Shown here in pieces: positions 9,063 through 15,479 of a stretch of DNA of 25,069 nt. Positions within the stretch are counted from its first letter, which is position 1. The number at the start of each line of letters is the position of its first letter. The notes under the pieces are model-generated. The model was not told where the DNA came from and did no database searches. It saw only the letters and a program-made list of their open reading frames with translations. Location of the stretch: positions 1 to 25,069 of IMG/VR virus record IMGVR_UViG_3300030109_001363. One strand, written 5' to 3'. The stretch comes from a virus. The translations under genes were made by a program, and so were the position numbers.

Positions 9063-11869
9063 TACCCAGCCACCGCATCTTTAATGCCTAACAATCTATA
9101 TTGTATTTGCATATCGTTTATAAAAAGCTTTGTTTCTGTATCCCAACCATTAACACCTTCATTTACATCTATTTTAAAGGCTATACTTTGACACGATACA
9201 GGAGCAGAAGGAGCAAAGACAGCTATTCTATATCTATTATTGGCTTGGATAAAAGAACCTGTGCTTAATGGATTCCAAGAACCACTTTGATTTACTTGAT
9301 AGTATATACTAGAAGAGGCAACTGCAGTACTAGCAGTATGTTGATAATGAATAAATAACTTGTAAAACTTTTTAATTAATGAAGGTTTACCAAAATCAAA
9401 ATCTGGAGTTTCTACTGTAAAAGTTTTATGAGTATGAGGTTCTATGTTGTAATTTGTTCCAATAACTCCATTGGCTCCTTCTCCACCTAAATCAGTAGAC
9501 TGGACATCGTATAAAGTTATTAATCTTCCAAGGCTATCATTTATAAAATTAGTAAGCTTAGGAACAAAACTAGCTCCATTAGTTACACTATCGTTAAAAG
9601 AATTTGGAGCTATGTCTTCTGCGTATGTAAAAGCACTAGTTCTTATATCATATATATATGCATGCCTAGCCTCATCTACATCTTGCAATATAATAACTTG
9701 ATTAGATTCTCCAATATATCCAGTAGAAATTTGTTTCCCACTTGAAAAAGTAGCCCAAGTAGTATCATCAATCTTACCATCGTTTACTCTTCTTGTATTT
9801 GTTCCATTATAATAATAAACACCATTAGAGTTCGCCCAAACAATTCCAAACTCCCCTTTACAAACAGAGTAAGGGTACTTAACACCAGCAGAATAAACAG
9901 TATCCTCTATAAACCAGTTAGCTGGGGAAGGAGAAGATACATTAATAACCTGCATAGTTCTTTGTTTAAATGCTAAAATTCTATCAGCAAAAGATTCTAA
10001 CTTGACATAGTTTTCAGCATCACCTTTAGAAGCTTCTATAAAGTTTAGATTAGGAAAAGTATCATACCTACCTATCTCACTATACATTATTCTGTCACCA
10101 AAACTACTAAACTCTGTTACTCCGTCTATTGAGCCAGACCCACCTTCATCATATTTTACATTGCCTACAAAAGCTCTTCTATTTGCTATTACTGCTGTTG
10201 AATAACTTGCTCCTAATTGACCAAAAGAAATTTGTTTTGTTGATTGAGAAAAACCATTTAAACTTGCATAGGTATCTAAGTTAGGAGCTTCTAATTCCAT
10301 CACCCAATAAGTAGTCGCCCTATTAGCTTGAGTTGTATTTGTTGGAGTTGTTATTCTAAAATGATGAGAACCAGTAGTTCCAACAGTACTACTATCTTGA
10401 ACCCATTGATTATAGTCTCCTAACAAAGAAGTCCTTGCTCCGTCTTTTATGCTTATATCTACTAATAAAGACCAATCGTCACTAGAGCCATCTTCTCTTG
10501 TGTATATTCTTCCTCCAGATATTCTATTAGCATATCTTGTACTAGCAGAACCTATTGTTTGATTAGCATACACATTTACCTGAAGTTTCTTAAGACCGTC
10601 AAGTGCTTTTGTGCTAGAAAACTTGTATAATAAAGACTCTTGATTTCCATCGTAAATAAATGTGCTTGCAAATTCATATGTTTTATTTTCCCATAAACCC
10701 GGATCAGAGCTTTCCGTAACTGCAAGAGACCAGCCTTTACCATCAACCGTAGCAAATTCATTGCTACTATCTAGGCTTGATATTAAATTACCGCTACTAG
10801 GCTTTGCCAAATCATTGTCTTCTGCATATAAACCAGATGGCACAGAGTAGCTTATAAAATTATCTATCTCACTAGACACATTTCCTTCAACGGCAAAAAA
10901 CATATCTCTCTTAATATATCCATACCATTTAGGTTTAGATGTATTTAACCTATTTCCATCAGCAATTCTAGTGGCTCCGTTTACAGAATAAAAAACCCAA
11001 TTTGGAAAACTTGTGCTTGTTGATATAGTTTCTAAGTTTACAACGTCAGTTGAAATACTACCGCTTTTAAATACATCAATCTTATTATCATCAGTATTCC
11101 CTAGTAATAATGCAACATCATCTTGCACACCAATTCTTTTGAAAGTAACTGTAGTCCCTGCTTCTATAGCTTCATGGGCTAAATTTTCTTCTATTCTCAT
11201 AAGCAAAGCATTGGATGTGCTCTTTACTGTTATAGCGTCTCCGTTGTAGTTTGCTATAAAATCTGCATTGCCAGAAGAAACAAAAGTTTGGCTAACTCCC
11301 AAAACAGTAAATGTTCCATTATTGCTAGATGTACCACTAACCACTATTTTAATTGGAAAGCTAGAACCTGAAATGTCATTTAAAAAACTATTATTAGCAT
11401 GGGTAAGTAGCCCTGTGCTAGCCCCTATTGCAATCCAACTAGAAACAGGATTTGTTAATTGAGTATTTGGTTGTGTGTCAGACCTTGCTAAAAATCCGAT
11501 ATAATAATTTGAAGAAGTACCGTCATCAGAACCTAGTGCATTTCCTCCACTCCCAAGTATAACATTACCACTAGGAGATATACCAGTTAAGCTAAACCCA
11601 GCAACCGCAGTTTCGTCATCATACTCAAAGTAATGCAGTCCATATCCGGGGTTAACAGAAGCTGTAAATCTACCAACGTTACTTCCACCAAGCTCTAAGC
11701 CATCTCCATCAGCTAACTCATCAAATTTTCCACGAGGTTTTAATTCACCACGATTAGATATATCAAAATTAACTATATTAGGAGACTCTCCAACTGCCAA
11801 GTCTCTACGATTTTTAACATCGTTAATTCCTTGAGCAAAGCTATTTATATTTAACAAGTTTTTAGGCAT
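9062..11869 (-). CDS. Tail nozzle / stabilisation-type protein (T7 gp12 or P22 gp10-like)
   Basis: A 935-residue, mostly beta protein. The N-terminus (NINSFAQGINDVKNRRDLAVGESPNIVN, here residues 7-34, quoted only in part: GESPNIVNFDIS then GELKPRG) has the arrangement seen in podoviral nozzle/stabilisation proteins, which begin with 'G.....R.....GE....N....G....R.G'. Residues about 600-760 hold repeated blades with a FADRILAFKQRTMQVIN segment and VWANSNGVYYYNG, typical of the beta-propeller part of those proteins. The C-terminal region is a beta-sandwich-like segment rich in Ser/Ala/Tyr. In podoviruses this protein closes the end of the short tail. It follows the endolysin gene directly (ATG immediately after the stop) and leads the block of probable internal virion proteins. 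The assignment rests on motif style and order, not on a search. Confidence 0.65.
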   Translation of the reverse strand: MPKNLLNINSFAQGINDVKNRRDLAVGESPNIVNFDISNRGELKPRGKFDELADGDGLELGGSNVGRFTASVNPGYGLHYFEYDDETAVAGFSLTGISPSGNVILGSGGNALGSDDGTSSNYYIGFLARSDTQPNTQLTNPVSSWIAIGASTGLLTHANNSFLNDISGSSFPIKIVVSGTSSNNGTFTVLGVSQTFVSSGNADFIANYNGDAITVKSTSNALLMRIEENLAHEAIEAGTTVTFKRIGVQDDVALLLGNTDDNKIDVFKSGSISTDVVNLETISTSTSFPNWVFYSVNGATRIADGNRLNTSKPKWYGYIKRDMFFAVEGNVSSEIDNFISYSVPSGLYAEDNDLAKPSSGNLISSLDSSNEFATVDGKGWSLAVTESSDPGLWENKTYEFASTFIYDGNQESLLYKFSSTKALDGLKKLQVNVYANQTIGSASTRYANRISGGRIYTREDGSSDDWSLLVDISIKDGARTSLLGDYNQWVQDSSTVGTTGSHHFRITTPTNTTQANRATTYWVMELEAPNLDTYASLNGFSQSTKQISFGQLGASYSTAVIANRRAFVGNVKYDEGGSGSIDGVTEFSSFGDRIMYSEIGRYDTFPNLNFIEASKGDAENYVKLESFADRILAFKQRTMQVINVSSPSPANWFIEDTVYSAGVKYPYSVCKGEFGIVWANSNGVYYYNGTNTRRVNDGKIDDTTWATFSSGKQISTGYIGESNQVIILQDVDEARHAYIYDIRTSAFTYAEDIAPNSFNDSVTNGASFVPKLTNFINDSLGRLITLYDVQSTDLGGEGANGVIGTNYNIEPHTHKTFTVETPDFDFGKPSLIKKFYKLFIHYQHTASTAVASSSIYYQVNQSGSWNPLSTGSFIQANNRYRIAVFAPSAPVSCQSIAFKIDVNEGVNGWDTETKLFINDMQIQYRLLGIKDAVAG

Positions 11870-12250
11870 TTAATCTCTTATTTCTATATGAACTAAATCA
11901 TCAAATCCATTATCTTTAACATCTCCATCGCTATCCCAGTCTCCACCCCAACGAACTTTCAAGCCTAATTGATGAGCAATGCCTCTTACCATACCACCCA
12001 TATAGTGAAATCCGTCTCTGTTTTCCCAGTCTATTGGATAAGGAGATAAGTCTACTGCTTTGCCTTCCATATGCTTAGAGTACTTTACTTTAGTAGCGCC
12101 TTGCTTTAATAGCTTTTCTTGTCTTTCTTTGCTTCTTAAACCTTCTATAATAGTAACATCCATAATTTTTATTAATTCATCTAAAACAGATATCAACCTA
12201 TGGTCTACACCTTTTAATCTTTCTTTACTTTTCCTACCAAACTTATACAT
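11870..12250 (-). CDS. Endolysin, M15-family peptidase (L-Ala-D-Glu/D-Ala-D-Ala endopeptidase type)
   Basis: A 126-residue soluble enzyme expected to cut peptidoglycan cross-bridge peptides during lysis. The zinc-site signature is visible: S58-K-H60-M-E-G-K-A-V-D67 (the S.H..G.A.D motif) and, near the C-terminus, a LVHIEI segment with H121 and E123, which supply the third zinc ligand and the catalytic acid in this family. Upstream EGLRSKERQEKLLKQG is the usual helix of phage VanY-like endolysins. There is no signal peptide or separate cell-wall-binding domain, as expected for a compact Gram-negative phage enzyme. The frame is open to 12313, but the ATG at 12250 follows a GAAGAAGA stretch and starts one base after the stop of the preceding small gene, so I prefer it. 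It is the last gene of the small-gene cassette. Confidence 0.88.
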   Translation of the reverse strand: MYKFGRKSKERLKGVDHRLISVLDELIKIMDVTIIEGLRSKERQEKLLKQGATKVKYSKHMEGKAVDLSPYPIDWENRDGFHYMGGMVRGIAHQLGLKVRWGGDWDSDGDVKDNGFDDLVHIEIRD

Positions 12251-12251
12251 A

Positions 12252-12416
12252 CTATCTTCTTCTTTTCTTAGCTGTCTTAGCGGCTTTTTTAAAAGCGCCT
12301 GCTTTAGGAGCACCTTTAGCGCCTTTTTTTCTCATTTTTTCACCACTACCAGCTTTAATTCTTTTACGTTTAGCGTGTATGTTTGCGTATAAACCTTTCT
12401 TTTTTTTCTTAGCCAT
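12252..12416 (-). CDS. Small lysine-rich basic protein (54 aa)
   Basis: A 54-codon gene from ATG at 12416 to TAG at 12254-12252. The product starts MAKKKKKGLYANIHAKRKRI and continues with AGSGEKMRKKGAKGAPKAG, ending in KKRRR. Nearly half the residues are Lys or Arg and there are no acidic clusters. Peptides with the same 'KKKGL.ANIHAKR.RI..GSGE.MR..G..GAP' design recur in marine phages, from memory and not checked. The start overlaps the upstream stop by one base (TAATG) and is preceded by AGGTAAGTA. The endolysin starts one base after its stop. The function is unknown; nucleic-acid or lipid binding are possibilities suggested only by charge. Confidence 0.7.
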   Translation of the reverse strand: MAKKKKKGLYANIHAKRKRIKAGSGEKMRKKGAKGAPKAGAFKKAAKTAKKRRR

Positions 12417-12595
12417 TACTTACCTACTTTTTTCATTGCTATTTTATGAGATTGAGTAAATGTTTTACCATTTTTTATAGATGTAACCATTGCTCTTATA
12501 TGTTTAGCTGTATGATGCTTTGAATGTTTTTTCATAGCATTAGCTTGCCTAGTAGTTAAAGAAGAAACTGAAACACCTTTTACTTTTTTAACCAT
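12416..12595 (-). CDS. Small basic His/Lys-rich protein (59 aa)
   Basis: A 59-codon gene from ATG at 12595 to TAA at 12418-12416. The product begins MVKKVKGVSVSSLTTRQANA and contains KKHSKHHTAKHIRAM, then GKTFTQSHKIAMKKVGK at the end. It is compact, basic and His-rich, with regular helices. The pattern 'L..RQ...M..H..HHT..H......M..G.TF...H..AM..VGK' is one I associate with small proteins of marine and cyanobacterial phages (not checked here). It is packed between two other small basic genes, starts one base after the preceding stop and shares a TAATG with the next gene. No function is known; with its neighbours it may be a virion-associated or DNA-binding accessory. Confidence 0.72.
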   Translation of the reverse strand: MVKKVKGVSVSSLTTRQANAMKKHSKHHTAKHIRAMVTSIKNGKTFTQSHKIAMKKVGK

Positions 12596-12596
12596 A

Positions 12597-12905
12597 TTAT
12601 TTACACTTCCACCTTCTACGAGCTTGTCTTATTCTAGAATTTGGATTGTTTCTAGTTTTAGCAGAGCTTCGTTTTAATTGACCTAAAGACCTAGCACAAT
12701 AAGATTTTCTTCTTTTTGCGGCTTTACTTCCTTTCTTAACTTTTCCTGTAACTGCTGTTTTTAACTTAGAACCGGGATTAGCTCTTCTATGAGCCTTCAC
12801 TCCCTTCTTAGTCATTCCAGCTCCAGACTTAGTAGGTCTGTAGTTACCACCTTTACCAGTAGTTCTTCTAATTGCCTTTTGTCTTCTTTTTGTCTTAGTA
12901 GGCAT
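12597..12905 (-). CDS. Basic Cys-containing small protein, DUF6321-like
   Basis: A 102-residue, strongly basic protein. After a KTKRRQKAIRRTTGKGG leader it carries GAGMTKKGVKAHRRANPG and then AVTGKVKKGSKAAKRRKSYC, an SR-rich linker, and a terminal RRRWKCK. The order 'G.G.T.KG....R..NPGS.L.TAVT......GSKAAKRRKS[FY]CAR ... W.C' is the hallmark I recall for phage DUF6321 proteins; this is from memory and was not searched. The conserved Cys residues could bind metal or form a disulfide. The ATG overlaps the previous stop in TAATG with AAGGATAAG before it. It sits in the lysis-proximal small-gene cluster; the biochemical role is unknown. Confidence 0.75.
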   Translation of the reverse strand: MPTKTKRRQKAIRRTTGKGGNYRPTKSGAGMTKKGVKAHRRANPGSKLKTAVTGKVKKGSKAAKRRKSYCARSLGQLKRSSAKTRNNPNSRIRQARRRWKCK

Positions 12906-13132
12906 TACTTATCCTTAAAAACACCTGCTAGTAAATCAGTAACAACATCCATCATTTCTTCAAAAAACTTTTGTTCTTTTTCTTCTTTAACAAAAGGTAT
13001 ATTAATTTTTTCATTCATCTTTGTTGCTAGCATATCAGAAAATTCATCAGACTCTAGATGACCCATAGCTTCTAATTTCATCTTTTCTGCTTGCTCCTCA
13101 GCTAACTTAACTAACATTGATTTTATATTCAT
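12905..13132 (-). CDS. Small acidic helical protein (75 aa)
   Basis: A 75-residue protein, helical and acidic in its middle, with an EEQAEKMKLEAMGHLESDEF helix, then NEKINIPFVKEEKEQ and a hydrophobic/amphipathic helix MMDVVTDLLAGVFKDK at the C-terminus. There is no signal peptide; the C-terminal helix could associate with membranes. The start is well supported by AAGGA six bases before ATG. It overlaps both neighbours by one base. It is the only clearly acidic member of the small-gene run and lies between the membrane proteins and the basic proteins. I do not know its function. Confidence 0.7.
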   Translation of the reverse strand: MNIKSMLVKLAEEQAEKMKLEAMGHLESDEFSDMLATKMNEKINIPFVKEEKEQKFFEEMMDVVTDLLAGVFKDK

Positions 13133-13275
13133 TATAATTCCTTTATGTTTTTTATTTTGTATGCTAAATAAACAATAGTCATAATCCCTATAACTAATTG
13201 TAGTAATAAATTTATGTTAGCTAAATGGATGCCATAGTTAGCAAACGATAAAGCTGAAACTTTTAGGCTATCCAT
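13132..13275 (-). CDS. Small single-span membrane protein (47 aa), holin-like candidate
   Basis: A 47-codon gene from ATG at 13275 to TAA at 13134-13132. The product begins MDSLKVSALSFANYGIHLAN and has one strongly hydrophobic segment from about residue 20 to 38 (INLLLQLVIGIMTIVYLAYK), then a short basic tail KIKNIKEL. This is the size and layout of a one-span phage membrane protein. It sits inside the cassette that ends in the endolysin, so a holin or holin-regulating role is plausible but unproven. AGGGGAAATC precedes the start, and stop/start overlaps of one base link it to both neighbours, which is good evidence that it is translated. Confidence 0.72.
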   Translation of the reverse strand: MDSLKVSALSFANYGIHLANINLLLQLVIGIMTIVYLAYKIKNIKEL

Positions 13276-13610
13276 TAATGATTTCCCCTGCCATTAATTC
13301 TTCCAGACATATAACTAATTTTATCAGATAAGTCATCTACTTCCTTCATTAAGGCTTCATGCCTTCTATTTCTCTCATTAGATTGAGATTCTGAATCTCT
13401 TTGTATTCTGTCTAATAATTTAAGAAGTATGCTTTCAACATTTGCATTAGTGCCTTCTGCTTTTGCTAAGTCTACAGACATTTTATCTAGGGCTTCGTTT
13501 TGAGAAGCTTGAGACTTAATTAAATTTGTTATCATAAATCCAAAAAGTAAAGATATTACCCCTGTTGCGCCAAGTGTTCCGTATGCTTCTAGTAGTGTTG
13601 CCGTATCCAC
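13275..13610 (-). CDS. Membrane-anchored coiled-coil protein, holin/i-spanin-like candidate
   Basis: A 111-residue protein with GTG start. A short N-terminus (MDTATLLEAYG) is followed by one hydrophobic segment, about residues 12-30 (LGATGVISLLFGFMITNLI). The rest is a long charged helix (KMSVDLAKAEG; LLDRIQRDSES; EVDDLSDKISYM), ending in RINGRGNH. One N-terminal span with an extended coiled coil is the shape of i-spanins and of some one-span holins. GGAG lies nine bases before the GTG, and the GTG overlaps the preceding TAG as TAGTG. The gene lies between another one-span coiled-coil protein and a 47-residue membrane protein. Function within lysis is inferred from context only. Confidence 0.72.
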   Translation of the reverse strand: MDTATLLEAYGTLGATGVISLLFGFMITNLIKSQASQNEALDKMSVDLAKAEGTNANVESILLKLLDRIQRDSESQSNERNRRHEALMKEVDDLSDKISYMSGRINGRGNH

Positions 13611-13936
13611 TATTTCTTTCTCCGCTTGTTTTTACCCCATGATAGAGGATTAATGTTAAATTCTTTTTCATAAAAAGCTACTTTTTCTGCCAACTCTTGT
13701 CGCTCAATCCGTTCCTCCACGATATGTTTATCAAGTAAGCTCCCAATTTGTTCAGTTTGAGTAGTAACGCTATTTTCAAGTCGTCTAATCCTTGCTTCAA
13801 TTTGCCAATAACCATACACCAACATACCGATAAGAACTGCAATTTGACCAAGCCACTTAAGGTTAATGCTAACAATAGCATTGTCATCAAGAACAGTAGC
13901 ACGGTAACTTCTTGCGGTATCTGGCTTTTCACTCAC
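13610..13936 (-). CDS. Single-span membrane protein with coiled coil, spanin/holin-like candidate
   Basis: A 108-residue protein when started at GTG 13936. An upstream in-frame ATG at 13957 would add seven residues but has no clear ribosome-binding site. The GTG has GAGG four bases before it and overlaps the lipoprotein stop as GTGA, so I prefer it. Residues 1-27 are polar, 28-46 form a membrane span (WLGQIAVLIGMLVYGYWQI), and the remainder is a charged helix (IEARIRRLENSV, then KHIVEERIERQELAEKVAFYEKEF) with a basic KNKRRKK end. The shape fits an inner-membrane coiled-coil lysis protein. Whether it pairs with the neighbouring lipoprotein is untested. Confidence 0.72.
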   Translation of the reverse strand: MSEKPDTARSYRATVLDDNAIVSINLKWLGQIAVLIGMLVYGYWQIEARIRRLENSVTTQTEQIGSLLDKHIVEERIERQELAEKVAFYEKEFNINPLSWGKNKRRKK

Positions 13937-14166
13937 TTTACCTCGACTTCTTCCCATCTTTCATGCTTATAACACCAAGTGCTATAATCGCCGATAGAGC
14001 CATGAAACCAATGAACGACTGAATCAGCATCTATTATTTCTGTGAAAACTGTGTTTGTAACTGTATCTTGAGGTGTTAGAGGTACTCCTGCTACTATCCA
14101 ACCCTGACTTCCGCAACTCTGCATTGTAATGATACCTAACAGGAATATCATAGCTCGTATTAACAA
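13933..14166 (-). CDS. Small lipoprotein candidate, possible o-spanin-like
   Basis: A 77-residue protein started at TTG 14166, translated MLIRAMIFLLGIITMQSCGS. It has a short basic/hydrophobic signal and a Cys at residue 18 in an imperfect lipobox-like context (TMQSC). Processing there would leave about 60 residues. TTG is chosen because GGAG lies nine bases before it; the next in-frame start, ATG at 14151, is too far from that site. The stop overlaps the GTG of the next gene. A lipoprotein upstream of one-span coiled-coil proteins and an endolysin recalls an outer-membrane spanin, but the mature part is not proline-rich, so this is only a candidate. A 61-codon frame starting at ATG 14209 overlaps most of it; I consider that one less likely. 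Confidence 0.55.
   Translation of the reverse strand: MLIRAMIFLLGIITMQSCGSQGWIVAGVPLTPQDTVTNTVFTEIIDADSVVHWFHGSIGDYSTWCYKHERWEEVEVK
13941..13944 (-). promoter_or_regulatory. Ribosome-binding site deciding the GTG start at 13936
   Basis: On the minus strand GAGG is followed by TAAA and then GTG. The ATG at 13957 has only a weak GAAAG before it. This site lies in the last codons of the lipoprotein gene and, together with the GTGA overlap, indicates coupled translation. Confidence 0.5.
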
Positions 14167-14175
14167 CTTTAAAAT

Positions 14176-14179
14176 CTCC
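14176..14179 (-). promoter_or_regulatory. Ribosome-binding site deciding the TTG start at 14166
   Basis: On the minus strand GGAG is followed by nine bases (ATTTTAAAG) and then TTG. It is the only strong ribosome-binding site near the beginning of the lipoprotein frame and supports the non-ATG start. Confidence 0.5.
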
Positions 14180-14205
14180 GTTTTTTAATTTTATTATTTG
14201 ACTAT

Positions 14206-14343
14206 TCATTTTATTCTTAACACCTTCTTTTTAATCCAGTTTAGAATTTTTCTTAAGAAACTAGTTTTCTTAATATTTTTATTTCTATTGCTAAGTCTCC
14301 TTTGCAATCTTTTATTTCTTCTTATCCTCTGTAAGCTATGCAT
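14206..14343 (-). CDS. Possible small basic protein (45 aa)
   Basis: A 45-codon frame from ATG 14343 to TGA 14208-14206. The product starts MHSLQRIRRNKRLQRRLSNR and ends NWIKKKVLRIK, very rich in Lys, Arg and Asn. It fills a stretch of about 110 bases that otherwise holds no gene, and overlaps the end of the preceding gene by 22 bases. No good ribosome-binding site precedes the ATG; an AAGGAG lies inside the frame but is not followed by a standard start. In AT-rich DNA, basic Lys/Asn-rich translations occur by chance, so this is a cautious call. Its TGA overlaps the ATG of a 61-codon frame (ATGA at 14209), a junction type used elsewhere in this operon. Confidence 0.35.
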   Translation of the reverse strand: MHSLQRIRRNKRLQRRLSNRNKNIKKTSFLRKILNWIKKKVLRIK

Positions 14344-14636
14344 ACTGCGGTAGAGTCTGTGTGGTTTATTATGCCACTAAAGTTACCATATAATATCTCT
14401 CCGGGAATCAAGCTAAAAAAAGAGCCTATATCATCCCCTATATTAGAAGTTACTTTTAATTTTAAAAATTCTGTTGTTCCCTCTGTATCTTTACCTAATG
14501 CCTGTATAGCAATCCAAGAACCTGTTTCTGGGTTTATTGTATTTGTGTTATGCTCTGCTATTACATCAAAACCATTCTGACCTATTAGTAAGTTAGAAGC
14601 TTCTTTTGCTGTATATTTATATAATCCTGTTACCAT
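14322..14636 (-). CDS. Small beta-rich structural protein (104 aa)
   Basis: A 104-residue protein with alternating hydrophobic/polar segments and no membrane span. After YKYTAKEASNLLIGQNGFDV it has a GSWIAIQALGKDTEG segment and a C-terminal SLIPGEILYGNFSGI then STAVCIAYRG. The PGE...YG.FSGI signature is similar in layout to PGDVWWGRFAG near the end of the protein at 20194-20679, suggesting a common beta-sandwich type. AGGAC precedes the ATG. Such proteins in phage virion operons are often decoration or fibre-associated parts. Its location after the fibre gene and before the lysis cassette fits an accessory virion protein. The family is not identified. Confidence 0.62.
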   Translation of the reverse strand: MVTGLYKYTAKEASNLLIGQNGFDVIAEHNTNTINPETGSWIAIQALGKDTEGTTEFLKLKVTSNIGDDIGSFFSLIPGEILYGNFSGIINHTDSTAVCIAYRG

Positions 14637-14647
14637 TTAATTGTCCT

Positions 14648-14941
14648 TTATATTACCATCCACCAAGCAATACCAGTCTCTACAACTATATCAGCCATAG
14701 TATTGTATGCCCATGCTTTTTTAGTACCATATGTTTCTTCGTCTCCTTCAATAAGCCACTCAACAATTTCCCATAATACACCAATAATAAATACGCCCAT
14801 TACACACCAGAAATCTGTCCAACTTAACCATTGAAATATCTTACATAAAAAGGCTCCAGCCGCTAAATGATATGCTGTCCAACCATCTAATTGCCCTGTA
14901 TTGTATTGCCACGAAACTAATGTTGCTAAAGGGTTTTTCAT
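14648..14941 (-). CDS. Multi-span small membrane protein (97 aa)
   Basis: A 97-residue protein rich in Trp and hydrophobic residues. About three membrane segments can be seen: around residues 18-36 (DGWTAYHLAAGAFLCKIF), 43-64 (FWCVMGVFIIGVLWEIVEWL) and 80-97 (AYNTMADIVVETGIAWWMV). An acidic EGDEETYG loop lies between the second and third. The pattern of HLAAGAF..., GVLWEIVEW and a NTMADIVVE segment is like small VanZ/DUF-type membrane proteins found in phages. It starts in an ATGA overlap with the preceding gene. As a small polytopic protein upstream of the lysis genes it might be a holin, but the Trp-rich, acidic character makes me cautious. Confidence 0.68.
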   Translation of the reverse strand: MKNPLATLVSWQYNTGQLDGWTAYHLAAGAFLCKIFQWLSWTDFWCVMGVFIIGVLWEIVEWLIEGDEETYGTKKAWAYNTMADIVVETGIAWWMVI

Positions 14942-15228
14942 AATTCTGTTGCTACTCCATCTACTAATTTATGTTTTCCAATAATAATTCTTCCATGACT
15001 GTCGCTATGTTTTTTATCACATTCCTTAACATACTCTTCTTCTATTACTTTAAAACTATTGCTCTTCTTTACTATTTCGCCATCAACATCTAAAAAATAA
15101 TTATATGCTGAAGGATAAGTCAAGGTCTCAATAGTACCATCTTTATAAGTCTTCTTTCTAGTAACCCCTTTAGTCGTATTCCTATGAATCCTAATCCTAT
15201 GACCTTGACTACACCTTCTGATAATCAT
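14938..15228 (-). CDS. Unrecognised basic small protein (96 aa)
   Basis: A 96-residue protein that I do not recognise. The first 30 residues are very basic (IIRRCSQGHRIRIHRNTTKG), followed by a beta-hairpin-like KKTYKDGTIETLTYP, a YNYFLDVDGEIVKK segment, and a Lys/His/Asp-rich end with GRIIIGKHKLVDG. There is no membrane span or signal peptide. The two Cys (residues 6 and about 70) are not in a zinc-ribbon arrangement. The ATG overlaps the upstream stop as ATGA and the stop overlaps the next ATG in the same way, so translation is likely coupled on both sides. Function is unknown. Confidence 0.6.
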   Translation of the reverse strand: MIIRRCSQGHRIRIHRNTTKGVTRKKTYKDGTIETLTYPSAYNYFLDVDGEIVKKSNSFKVIEEEYVKECDKKHSDSHGRIIIGKHKLVDGVATEL

Positions 15229-15458
15229 GCTTCTACTTCAACCTCTTCAGCTTCAGTATTTAATGACTTTCTAAGCATATTAATAAATGCTTCTTTACCA
15301 ACTTGCAACTGATCAGCCATAAACTGATTAGTATTTTGTTTGTTCTGTAAGTCATTAATATGATTTACCATTGCTTTTTGCTCATCAGTCATATCTTCGA
15401 TAATGTACTCTTTATCATCTAGGGTTAAGACTGGCTTTTCTTTTTCTTTTTTAGCCAT
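15225..15458 (-). CDS. Small acidic helical protein, DUF6447-like
   Basis: A 77-residue protein starting MAKKEKEKPVLTLDDKEYII, then EDMTDEQKAMVNHINDLQ, a Gln/Asn-rich helix and an acidic AEEVEVEA end. The layout (a short beta turn 'L..D.KEY...D.......' then a helix of about 40 residues with 'A...HI.DL') resembles the small DUF6447-type proteins often placed next to phage fibre genes; this is from memory and not checked. AGGAGT precedes the fibre-proximal start at 15458. It follows the fibre by a short gap and overlaps the next gene as ATGA. A fibre-assembly chaperone role is possible from position but not shown. Confidence 0.65.
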   Translation of the reverse strand: MAKKEKEKPVLTLDDKEYIIEDMTDEQKAMVNHINDLQNKQNTNQFMADQLQVGKEAFINMLRKSLNTEAEEVEVEA

Positions 15459-15479
15459 GTTAGACTCCTTGTTAGTTAA

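Noticed and set aside
12251-12313. Longer start for the endolysin at 12313.
   Set aside because: The added residues are out-of-frame translation of the 54-aa basic gene; the ATG at 12250 gives the normal compact enzyme.
12060-13061. Plus-strand frames opposite the small-gene cassette.
   Set aside because: Their Ser/Leu/Phe-rich products mirror Lys/Arg/Glu-rich genes on the minus strand, which have clear couplings and ribosome-binding sites.
13678-13932. An alternative minus-strand frame within the one-span coiled-coil gene.
   Set aside because: It is out of frame with the gene that has GTGA coupling and a clear membrane-plus-coiled-coil product; it has no supporting site of its own.
14024-14209. 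A 61-codon minus-strand frame starting MNSQIIKLKNGDFKVV.
   Set aside because: It overlaps the lipoprotein frame over most of its length, its second half is Ser/Arg/Tyr-rich like an out-of-frame translation, and it lacks a signal or domain. It is kept only as a question in the findings.
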